Of a stretch of DNA of 64,000 bases, positions 1 through 7,104 are shown piece after piece. The notes beneath the pieces were generated by a model that saw nothing but the letters and a program-made list of their open reading frames with translations, did not search any database and was not told the DNA's origin. Source of the DNA: AP-15 sp963833745 (lineage in GTDB: Bacteria; Pseudomonadota; Alphaproteobacteria; ATCC43930; CGMCC-115725); the NCBI GenBank assembly GCA_963833745.1, contig CAWHZD010000001.1, positions 62,001 through 126,000 on the forward strand. Reading direction: 5' to 3'. Position 1 is the stretch's first letter. Each line of letters begins with the position of its first letter. The translations under genes were made by a program, and so were the position numbers.

Positions 1-276
1 GTCACGGATAAAATTATCCCGAACGGCAAGTTGATTGGGACTGAGGGAAATAGCCGTAACATTCGCGAGGTCCCGGGTGGGACCGAGGGAGCCCAAGATC
101 TTTTCAATTATCACCGTCTAGGAGGCACCCCCTATCGATCGTCCCCTGGATTGACCGTGGTTCAGCTCCCCGGGAACGTCGGCTATGTCACGTTCCGTCC
201 TGTATCCACAAGCGGACCTCCTGCGGTTGATGTCAATATCCCGCGATTCCTGCTTATAACCATACACTTTCTGTAA
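1..276 (+). CDS. C-terminal end of a probable polymorphic-toxin protein (partial at window edge)
   Basis: The reading frame is open from the first base and stops at 274-276, giving 91 residues that are clearly the tail of a longer protein. It is rich in Gly and Pro and ends with a segment reading DVNIP followed by a short hydrophobic end. From family knowledge, tails with a GGxxxAxxLF stretch, a repeated Gly/Pro LPG core and a terminal DVNIP-like strand occur at the variable C-terminus of secreted polymorphic or contact-dependent toxins. The reading is supported by the next gene starting 3 bases later, the usual place for an immunity gene. Codon use is less GC-biased than in most genes here, suggesting transfer. 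The toxic activity and the delivery domains cannot be seen; alternatively it is an unrelated surface-protein tail. Confidence 0.5.
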   Translation, partial: VTDKIIPNGKLIGTEGNSRNIREVPGGTEGAQDLFNYHRLGGTPYRSSPGLTVVQLPGNVGYVTFRPVSTSGPPAVDVNIPRFLLITIHFL

Positions 277-279
277 GAT

Positions 280-729
280 GTGCCTTTATTGGACGACCTC
301 GTCGAGAACTACATGAGACACTCAGAAGTCGATGCCATCCCCTTGCCAATGCTCTCAGTTGACGCTTGGCAATTGCTTGGCGCGAAAACCCACGATGATG
401 CGCGAGCCCTGACACTCGAACTGGTGCGGCGGCTATATGAAAAGGGGTTACGACCGGGTGACTATTGGGGCGGCGAACTCGAATATTGGCCGGACGAAGG
501 ATGTCAGGCGGCACTGGACCGGATCGAGCGGGAATGGATCGCAATGGGCGAAGAGCCGAATTTGGGCGAGCCGATTTGCTGGTTCGGGCGGCCTGATGAG
601 AGTGAGCGCGGCCGAGGCGCTGCCGGCGGCGGCTCCAATCCGGGAGCGCGCTCAATTCTGCTTCGAGACGATCTCGACAGGTTCGGCACAGCAATCCGCA
701 ACCGAATTGGCGGTCCCCAGCCGGAGTGA
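280..729 (+). CDS. Candidate immunity protein following the toxin tail
   Basis: A 149-residue cytoplasmic protein without signal peptide or membrane segment. It starts with GTG at 280, three bases after the upstream stop; an in-frame ATG at 313 is an alternative. The N-terminal two thirds are acidic and aromatic, with the segments RPGDYWGGELEYWPDE and LGEPICWFGR, and look like one small globular domain. The last 45 residues are low-complexity and basic. Beyond about position 590 the +1 frame has the better third-position GC and reads on to 769, so the gene may be frameshifted there. Position directly behind a toxin-like tail is the main ground for calling it immunity; no named immunity family is claimed. 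Confidence 0.45.
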   Translation: MPLLDDLVENYMRHSEVDAIPLPMLSVDAWQLLGAKTHDDARALTLELVRRLYEKGLRPGDYWGGELEYWPDEGCQAALDRIEREWIAMGEEPNLGEPICWFGRPDESERGRGAAGGGSNPGARSILLRDDLDRFGTAIRNRIGGPQPE

Positions 730-847
730 TTGGTTGCCGGTTCGCTCTGTGGGTCCGCCTCGTCGGTGAGACCCCTGCGCAGCCGAGATTGCCGGGCTTG
801 CTGCCTCCCGCTAGAGTCGGGCAGTGGTTTTGAGGGGAGCGCCTGCG

Positions 848-2215
848 ATGAAGACCTTTGTGCAATGCGGCCAGCTGTTTACCGGTCGTGAAGACGAAGC
901 CGAGGCCAAGCAGACCCTGGTTTTCGACGACGCCGGCATGATCGAGTATGTCGGGGTCGAAGGGGATGCGCCGCGCCGTACTCGCAATGACCGGTTGCTC
1001 GACTACTCGAGCTTGTTCGTGATCCCGGGGCTGATCGACGTGCACACCCATCTTGCCTACGGCAATGCCAAGAGCGAAGAGGACATCGATCTTTACAGCC
1101 CGCTCGAATTCCGCGCGTTGCGCGGTCTGTTTTTTGCGCAAAAGTGCGCCGCGGCCGGGTTTACCGCGCTATGCTCGCCGGGCGATGCCGGCCAGATCAG
1201 CCTGTCGATCCGCAACGCGATCCGCGCCGGGCTGTTCGACGGTCCGCGGGTGATGGCCGCCGGCCGCTATGTCACGACGCACCAAGGCCTGACCGATTGG
1301 TACCCGACCTGGATCGGGGCGCCCGAAACCTCGATCGGCAAGCTCGTCACCACCACCGCCGAGGCGATCGAGGAGATCCGGCGTCAGGTCAAAGACGGCG
1401 TCGATTGCATCAAAATCGCGCTCGACGGCATCCAGCGCCGCGACAACGGCGAACTCGTCGCCGCCTTCACCCAGGAAGAGACCGAGGCGATGGTTCGCGA
1501 GACCCATCGCCTGGGCAAAAAGGTGGTCGTGCACGCGCGCGGCCGAGAGGCCACCCTCTACGCGGCACGCAGCGGCGTCGATCTGATTTTTCATGCCAAC
1601 CATCTCGACGGCGAATGCATTGCGGCGATGCTCGAAACCGGCAGTGCCGTGTGCCCGACCCTGACCCAGCCGAAGAACGTCATCGAGTTCACGCAGCCGC
1701 ACGAGCCCGCCGGGCAGAAGGGCCGCCCCGCCGCCGCGCAGCGCGAATACGCGATCGGCTGCGTCAACTGGAAAAAGGCCCGCGCCGCCGGCATCCCGAT
1801 GATGACCGGCACCGATACCGGCTTTGCGGTTACCCCCTACGGCGAATGGAACGCGCGGGAACTCGAATTGTTCGTTGACGATCTAGGCTTTACCCCGGCT
1901 GCGGCGTTGCGCGCGGCAACCGAGGTCAATTCGCGGTTTATGACGGAAGGCGATCGCATCGGGGTGCTGGCGCCGGGCCGATCCGCCGATTTCGTGGCTC
2001 TGGACTTCTCGCCGCTCACCGACATCGGTCTGCTGCAGGATCGCAGCCGGATCCGCGCCGTCCACATCGCCGGCAAGAAGTTCGAGATCCCTGAGCGCGA
2101 CTACGATCCGCGCAAGGTCACCGATTTCGCGCTGTCCAACTGGACCGAGCTCTATACGCGCAGTCGGGTTGCTGAATTGCGTCGCCAACGGCCCACCCTC
2201 GCCGCCGCCGAATAG
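848..2215 (+). CDS. Metal-dependent amidohydrolase
   Basis: A 455-residue enzyme of the amidohydrolase superfamily (imidazolonepropionase/prolidase-like branch). Visible landmarks are the first metal-binding HTH motif at about residues 66-68 (DVHTHLAYG), a lysine in CIKIALDG that could be the bridging carbamate, histidines in VVHARG and FHANHLDG, and the late aspartate in TGTDTG. The C-terminal GVLAPGRSADFVALD closes the small beta domain. The ATG at 848 is chosen because a GAGGGGAG ribosome site lies 8 bases before it; a GTG at 824 has none. It stands alone between the toxin/immunity pair and the metal transporter. The substrate (a cyclic amide, a dipeptide or similar) cannot be read from sequence. 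Confidence 0.85.
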   Translation: MKTFVQCGQLFTGREDEAEAKQTLVFDDAGMIEYVGVEGDAPRRTRNDRLLDYSSLFVIPGLIDVHTHLAYGNAKSEEDIDLYSPLEFRALRGLFFAQKCAAAGFTALCSPGDAGQISLSIRNAIRAGLFDGPRVMAAGRYVTTHQGLTDWYPTWIGAPETSIGKLVTTTAEAIEEIRRQVKDGVDCIKIALDGIQRRDNGELVAAFTQEETEAMVRETHRLGKKVVVHARGREATLYAARSGVDLIFHANHLDGECIAAMLETGSAVCPTLTQPKNVIEFTQPHEPAGQKGRPAAAQREYAIGCVNWKKARAAGIPMMTGTDTGFAVTPYGEWNARELELFVDDLGFTPAAALRAATEVNSRFMTEGDRIGVLAPGRSADFVALDFSPLTDIGLLQDRSRIRAVHIAGKKFEIPERDYDPRKVTDFALSNWTELYTRSRVAELRRQRPTLAAAE

Positions 2216-2289
2216 GGCGCGGCTCGCCTCGGGCCGTAACAGGACTTTGCGACGGCAAACGGGCCGGTGCGGCGCAGCGAAATCCGGCC

Positions 2290-3180
2290 TTAGACGACCG
2301 GCCACAACCCGAAGACAACGCCGACGAACACGATAACAGCGCCGCTCGCCACCTCGCCGTAGCGCTCGACCGCGCCGAGCCGCAGGCGTTGCAGACCCTC
2401 GGACGAATAAACGCAGAGGACGACATAGGTCACGATCGTGCTGAGGGCAAAGACGGCCGCCATCGCTGAAACCAGCGCGGCGCCGTATCTCGCGGCGGCG
2501 AAAAACACCGGAATGCCCTCGACCATCGGTGACGAGCCGAGGATCAGCAGCAGCGCCGTGCGCGCCGTCGTCTTGTGGCGGTGGCGATGCAATGGCGGCT
2601 CGCTCGCGAACGCGGCGAGGACCGGATGGGTGGTTGCCGGCGTATGGTCGTGCCAGTGCAGATGCGGCAGAGCGCGTCCGTGGCTGTGGACATGCGCGTG
2701 CCGCGTCAGCACCGCGGTCTCGCCGCGCAGCGGGGCATAGAGCGGGTCGTCGGCTATCGCCGGCGCATAAGCGTAGGTCCGCGCGCCATGCTCGTGTCCG
2801 TCATGCTCCCGTTCGTTGCGATGGGAATGGCTGTGGCCATGGCGGTGACCATGCGCATCGCAGAGGCGCAGTTCCCACCAGGCCGAGACCGCGATCCAGG
2901 CGCCGAAGCCGACGAGCGCCAGGCTGGAGACGAGATCGACGACATGATCGAAGAGGTCGGCGAACGCGACGCCGGCGACCCAGACCGCGAGCGCGATCAA
3001 CAGGGTCGAGCCGACATGCCCGGTCCCGGCCTGGACGGCGGCGCGCGCTGTTTCGGCCTTTGACCAGCCGCGCTGGCGGGCGATCAGCGCGATCGGAAGC
3101 CAATGGTCGGGGACAATCGTATGCAACACTCCGACCGCGGCGACGGCGCCGACCAACAGCAGTGGCGCGGTCCAGCTCAT
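2290..3180 (-). CDS. His-rich NicO-like divalent metal transporter
   Basis: A 296-residue inner-membrane protein. It opens with a hydrophobic segment containing LHTIVPDHWLPIAL, has further membrane segments near residues 55-115, then a long His-rich loop (about 125-205, several HGH/HSH clusters), and ends with three hydrophobic helices. This is the arrangement of the nickel/cobalt (NicO/RcnA-like) and related heavy-metal permeases, in which the His-rich loop gathers the cation. The ATG at 3180 overlaps the stop of the upstream regulator gene by four bases (ATGA), so the two are translationally coupled. Export or import, and which metal, cannot be decided; the His-rich regulator next to it argues for a metal stress response. 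Confidence 0.75.
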   Translation of the reverse strand: MSWTAPLLLVGAVAAVGVLHTIVPDHWLPIALIARQRGWSKAETARAAVQAGTGHVGSTLLIALAVWVAGVAFADLFDHVVDLVSSLALVGFGAWIAVSAWWELRLCDAHGHRHGHSHSHRNEREHDGHEHGARTYAYAPAIADDPLYAPLRGETAVLTRHAHVHSHGRALPHLHWHDHTPATTHPVLAAFASEPPLHRHRHKTTARTALLLILGSSPMVEGIPVFFAAARYGAALVSAMAAVFALSTIVTYVVLCVYSSEGLQRLRLGAVERYGEVASGAVIVFVGVVFGLWPVV

Positions 3181-3512
3181 TCCTTGTCCCCATGCGAATG
3201 CCGGTGGCCGGGGTCGAGATGGCTGTGCGGATGCGAATGCCGCGTGCCGTCGGCATGGGTGTGCTGGTGCTCGTGAAAGACGATTTCGAGCCGCCGACCA
3301 AATGCGTCGGCGATCCGGCACAGAGTTTTGAGGCTCGGCACGTGGTTGCCGCGTTCGAGGCGCGAGATCATCGACTCGGTCATGCCGAGCCGCTGCGCCA
3401 AGACCTTCTGGGTTTCCCCGGTACGAGCACGCAGTTCCAAGAGCTTGCGCGCGCAGGCGGCGGCGATCGCCGCGCTGTCGTTGCGGGCAGTCCGATCCGG
3501 TGAAAGATCCAT
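3177..3512 (-). CDS. XRE-family regulator with His-rich C-terminal metal-binding tail
   Basis: A 111-residue DNA-binding protein. Residues about 20-80 form a standard lambda-repressor-type HTH (AQRLGMTESMISRLERGNHVPSLKTLCRIADAFG). The last 32 residues contain 11 histidines, mostly as HxH pairs, a composition that suggests direct binding of Ni, Co, Zn or Cu. XRE regulators normally do not carry such a tail, so this looks like a one-protein metal sensor. It is the first gene of a two-gene operon with the His-rich transporter. A GAAGGA ribosome site sits 5 bases before the ATG at 3512 and lies partly inside a large palindrome that is probably the operator. Confidence 0.8.
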   Translation of the reverse strand: MDLSPDRTARNDSAAIAAACARKLLELRARTGETQKVLAQRLGMTESMISRLERGNHVPSLKTLCRIADAFGRRLEIVFHEHQHTHADGTRHSHPHSHLDPGHRHSHGDKE

Positions 3513-3518
3513 CGCGTC

Positions 3519-3560
3519 CTTCGCAAAGTTGCTAAGGCCGATCTTAGCAAACTTGCGAAG
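3519..3560. promoter_or_regulatory. Palindromic operator candidate upstream of the His-rich XRE gene
   Basis: Two 18-base arms (3519-3536 and 3543-3560) separated by 6 bases are inverted copies matching at 16 of 18 positions, with inner halves TTGCTAAG and CTTAGCAA identical. The element ends 7 bases before the XRE start codon and covers the end of its ribosome site, so a bound repressor would block the operon. Autoregulation by the XRE protein is inferred from position. Confidence 0.65.
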
Positions 3561-3579
3561 CCGTCGTCAATTCGCGGGA

Positions 3580-3610
3580 CGCCGCCGGGCCGGGCTCAGC
3601 TCCGGCGGCG
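3580..3610 (-). terminator. GC hairpin just after the flavin-dependent oxidoreductase gene
   Basis: Arms CGCCGCCGG (3580-3588) and CCGGCGGCG (3602-3610) can form a 9-bp stem with a 13-base loop, starting 4 bases beyond the stop of the leftward gene ending at 3615. There is no T run, so factor-independent termination is uncertain. Confidence 0.3.
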
Positions 3611-3614
3611 ATAC

Positions 3615-4778
3615 TCAGCTCCCGGCGGACCGGAACGACGGCATGACCTCTTCCGCGACCCATTGAAATTGTTCGATCATTGTCGCTTGCGGGGTGCCGA
3701 TCGGGCTCGACAGGCTGACGTGCTGCATGCCCGGATAGCGCTCCTCGAAGCCCTTCAGCTGTTCGATCAGCTGTTGCGGGGTGCCGGCAAACCACGAGCC
3801 CAGTTTCATGAAGTGCTCGACGGTCGGCACTCCGGCCTTGTCCCAGCCGCCGCGGCGCGCCACGGCCTCGACCTGCGCCGGGGTCAGGCCGGGGACAAAA
3901 CCCAGCGGCGCAAACATTTTCACATGCTCTTCATAAATCGGCGTGATCTCGCGGATCGCCTGCTCGGGGGTGCGGGCGAGATGAAAATGCAATCCGATCT
4001 GCAAATTCTCGCCCAGCGCCAGCGCTTGGCCGGCGCGCGCCGCGGCCTCTTGGTAGGCGATGATCGGGCCGCCCTGCATCGTCGCCGCACCGCCGCCGAC
4101 CGCGCCCTTGATGCCGTGCTTGACCATAAAGTCGAGCCCGCGCGCGCTGGCGCTGACGATCGGCTGCCAGCACTCGACCGGGCGGTGGATCGGCCGCGGC
4201 ACCAGGGTCAGTTCCGTCAGTTCATAACCGCGATAGGGGACCCGCGGCGGCAAGGTGTAATGCGCGCCCTTATGCGAGAACGACTCGTTGTCGAAGGCCT
4301 TGAAGATGATCTCGACGGCTTCCTCGAAAACTTCACGATTGGCGTTCTGGTCGAGCATCGGGCCGCCGAGGCTTTCGACTTCGCGGGTGTGATAGCCGCG
4401 CCCGACGCCAAACACCGTACGGCCGCCGGTCAGAATGTCGGCGGTGGCGAAATCCTCGGCTAGCCGCAGCGGGTGCCACATCGGCGCGATGTTGAAGCCG
4501 CAACCGATCTTGAGCCGCTTGGTCACGTGCGCCAGATGCACCGCCACCATCAGGATGTTGGGCAGGCATTCATAGCCCTCGTGCTGGAAATGATGCTCGG
4601 CGAGCCACAAGGTCTCGTAGCCGAGCCCATCCATCCGCTTGGCGATCGCCTCGGTTTTTTCAAAGACGCTGGCGAGATGCTCGTTCGAGTAGCGCCGCTC
4701 ATTGGCCGGGGTCGTGTCCTGCCCGCGGTCGGGCAGATCGACGTGACCGGCATAAACGGTCGTGAATTTTGTGATCAT
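3615..4778 (-). CDS. LLM-class flavin-dependent oxidoreductase (luciferase-like)
   Basis: A 387-residue enzyme of the bacterial-luciferase-like superfamily. Typical landmarks are the early LGYETLWLAEHHF, the LKIGCGFNIAPMWHPLRLAEDFATADILTGGRTVFGVGRGY block, and the C-terminal GTPQQLIEQLKGF. Such proteins use reduced FMN or F420-like cofactors in oxidation of small organics. The ATG at 4778 is preceded by GGAGGG, which fixes the start; an upstream in-frame extension has no ribosome site. It is divergent from the TRAP transporter operon with a 200-base space between, so it may act on the compound that system takes up. The substrate is unknown. Confidence 0.85.
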   Translation of the reverse strand: MITKFTTVYAGHVDLPDRGQDTTPANERRYSNEHLASVFEKTEAIAKRMDGLGYETLWLAEHHFQHEGYECLPNILMVAVHLAHVTKRLKIGCGFNIAPMWHPLRLAEDFATADILTGGRTVFGVGRGYHTREVESLGGPMLDQNANREVFEEAVEIIFKAFDNESFSHKGAHYTLPPRVPYRGYELTELTLVPRPIHRPVECWQPIVSASARGLDFMVKHGIKGAVGGGAATMQGGPIIAYQEAAARAGQALALGENLQIGLHFHLARTPEQAIREITPIYEEHVKMFAPLGFVPGLTPAQVEAVARRGGWDKAGVPTVEHFMKLGSWFAGTPQQLIEQLKGFEERYPGMQHVSLSSPIGTPQATMIEQFQWVAEEVMPSFRSAGS

Positions 4779-4981
4779 CTTGGGTCCCTCCGGATCGGCT
4801 GCCGCGGTCAGTGCGGGAATGCCGCATCCCGCCACATTGAGTTAGTCTCTCATATTTGGGCAGCCGGCGTCACGCGCGGCGGACCTGTCGCGGCACTCGT
4901 TGACAGCGCTTCGCCAATATCGGAAAGCTGCCAGTTCTGAGCAGTTCGACCGCTGCCAATCGACACAGGGAGGAAATGTTT

Positions 4982-5992
4982 ATGACGTTGACGCGCAGAA
5001 GGCTGCTGACCCGGGGCGGCGCCGGTATCGCGGCGGCCACGATCCTGCGCTGGCCCGCCGACGCGGCCGAGTTCGCCTATAAATGCGGCGGTTCGCTGCC
5101 CGACGGCCATCCGATGGCGATCCGCGCGCGCGAAGCCATGAAGGCGATCAAGGAAGCAAGCGGCGGTCAGCTTGACATTACACTTTACACGAACAGCCTG
5201 CTCGGCGGCGACACCGCGATGATTTCGCAGACGATCGCCGGCGCCCTCGAAATGTATGTGCTGCCGCTTGACCTGCTGGCGGCGAAAAACCCGGCCTGCG
5301 GCATCTTTGGCGTCGGATACGCATTCCTCGGCTACGACAATATCTGGAAGGCGATGGATGGCGAACTCGGCGATCATCTGCGCGGCATTGCGGAGGGGAT
5401 CGGCTTTCACGTCGTCCACAATTGCTACGACCACGGCTTTCGCGAGATCACGACCCGCACGAAGCCCATTAAAGCACCTGAGGATCTCCAGGGATTTAAG
5501 ATCCGCCTGCCGGTGGCGCCTTATTATATTTCGCTGTTCCAGCATCTCGGCGCGTCGCCGACCCCGATCAATTTTTCCGAGGTCTACAGCGCATTGCAGA
5601 CGGGCGTGGTCGACGGCCAGGAAAATCCGCTGGTTTTAATCGACACCGCCAAGCTTTATGAAGTGCAGAAATACTGCAGCCTCACCAATCACATTTGGGC
5701 GGGGCTCAATATTTCTTTCAGCAACATCGCGTGGAAGCGGCTGCCGTCCAATCTGCAGGAACTCGCGGAAAAGCAATTTAACGACAAGGCATTGGCGGAA
5801 CGCGCCGATTGGCAGGTCATGACCAAGAAAGAGATCGACAATTTGACTGGCAAAGGGATGGTGTTCAATTCGCCCGACCCCAAATCCTTTCAGGAAGCGC
5901 TGCGCAAGACCGATTTCTACCCGCAGATGAAGAAAAAATCGGGCGACCAGGCGTGGGCGCTGCTGCAGAAATACGTCGGCGATCTGGCGTGA
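4982..5992 (+). CDS. TRAP transporter substrate-binding protein (first of a tandem pair)
   Basis: A 336-residue periplasmic DctP-family protein. It begins with a Tat-like signal (RRRLLTRGGAG followed by a hydrophobic stretch and cleavage near DAAEFAYK). The body shows the usual DctP features, including the FKIRLPVAP segment with the arginine that normally binds a carboxylate, and the GVVDGQENPL motif. An AGGGAGGA ribosome site at about 4967-4974 fits the ATG at 4982 better than the ATG at 4976. The next gene is a close second copy, and the fused membrane component follows, so this is one transport operon. The ligand is probably an organic acid. Confidence 0.9.
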   Translation: MTLTRRRLLTRGGAGIAAATILRWPADAAEFAYKCGGSLPDGHPMAIRAREAMKAIKEASGGQLDITLYTNSLLGGDTAMISQTIAGALEMYVLPLDLLAAKNPACGIFGVGYAFLGYDNIWKAMDGELGDHLRGIAEGIGFHVVHNCYDHGFREITTRTKPIKAPEDLQGFKIRLPVAPYYISLFQHLGASPTPINFSEVYSALQTGVVDGQENPLVLIDTAKLYEVQKYCSLTNHIWAGLNISFSNIAWKRLPSNLQELAEKQFNDKALAERADWQVMTKKEIDNLTGKGMVFNSPDPKSFQEALRKTDFYPQMKKKSGDQAWALLQKYVGDLA

Positions 5993-6084
5993 ACATCGAC
6001 CCCAGGGCGGCTGATTTTTCTTGATTGCCGCATTGATCGCCAAACGACCAAGAAGCCGGGAATACCACGAAAGAGGAAATGTCG

Positions 6085-7104
6085 ATGAGAGTGTCGCGCA
6101 GAAGCTGGCTTTCCGGCGCCACCGTCGCCGCCGCCAACCTGGCCGCACCCGCGATCCTGCACTGGCCGGCGAACGCTGCGGAATTTGCCTATAAATGCGG
6201 TACGGCGCTCCCCGACGGACACCCGATGTGCATCCGTGGTCGCGAAGCCATGAAGGCGATCAAGGAACAGAGCGGGGGCCGGTTGGACATCACCCTCTAC
6301 ACCAACAGCGTGCTCGGCCAGGACACCGCGATGCTGTCGCAGACGATCGCCGGTGCGCTCGAAATGTATTATCTCCCGATCGACCTGCTGGCGCCGAAAA
6401 ACCCGGCATGCGGCATCTTTGGCGTCGGCTACGCCTTTCTGGGCTACGACAATATCTGGAAGGCGATGGATGGCGATCTCGGCAATTACCTGCGTAATCT
6501 TTCGGGGCAGATCGGCTTTCGCGTCGTCCATAATTGCTACGACCACGGTTTTCGCCAGATCACGACCCGAACCAAGCCGATCGAAAAGCCCGAAGATCTG
6601 AAGGGGTTCAAGATCCGGTTGCCGGTGGCGCCGTATCTGATCGCGCTGTTCCAGCATCTCGGCGCGTCGCCGACGCCGATCAATTTCGGCGAAGTCTACA
6701 GCGCGTTGCAGACCGGCGTCGTCGACGGCCAGGAGAACCCGCTGGTGCTGATCGACACTGCCAAACTTTACGAGGTGCAGAAATATTGCAGCCTGACGAG
6801 CCATGTCTGGGCCGGCATCCACGTGTCGTTTGGCAACGCCGCGTGGAAGCGGCTGCCGCCGGACTTGCAGGATCTCGCCGACAAGCAATTCAACGCAAAG
6901 GCTCTGATTGAGCGCGCCGATTGGCAAAAAATGACCGCGGCCGAGCAAAAGAATCTCGAGAGCAAGGGCATGGTCTTCAACAGTCCAGACAAAAAGCCCT
7001 TTCAGGATGCGCTGCGCAAGGCCGGATTTTATGCCGACATGAAAGAAAAATCGGGCGACAAGGCGTGGGCACTGCTTGAGCAGTATGTCGGCGAGCTGTC
7101 GTGA
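6085..7104 (+). CDS. TRAP transporter substrate-binding protein (second of a tandem pair)
   Basis: A 339-residue DctP-family protein, by eye about four residues in five identical to its upstream neighbour across the mature part, with the same FKIRLPVAP and GVVDGQENPL segments. The signal peptide carries a twin-arginine-like start (SRRSWLSGATVAAAN). AGAGGA at 6072-6077 fits the ATG at 6085; the ATG at 6079 is too close. Its stop overlaps the GTG start of the fused dctQM gene (GTGA), so production of the receptor and the membrane protein is coupled. The pair arose by tandem duplication and may differ in ligand range. Confidence 0.9.
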   Translation: MRVSRRSWLSGATVAAANLAAPAILHWPANAAEFAYKCGTALPDGHPMCIRGREAMKAIKEQSGGRLDITLYTNSVLGQDTAMLSQTIAGALEMYYLPIDLLAPKNPACGIFGVGYAFLGYDNIWKAMDGDLGNYLRNLSGQIGFRVVHNCYDHGFRQITTRTKPIEKPEDLKGFKIRLPVAPYLIALFQHLGASPTPINFGEVYSALQTGVVDGQENPLVLIDTAKLYEVQKYCSLTSHVWAGIHVSFGNAAWKRLPPDLQDLADKQFNAKALIERADWQKMTAAEQKNLESKGMVFNSPDKKPFQDALRKAGFYADMKEKSGDKAWALLEQYVGELS

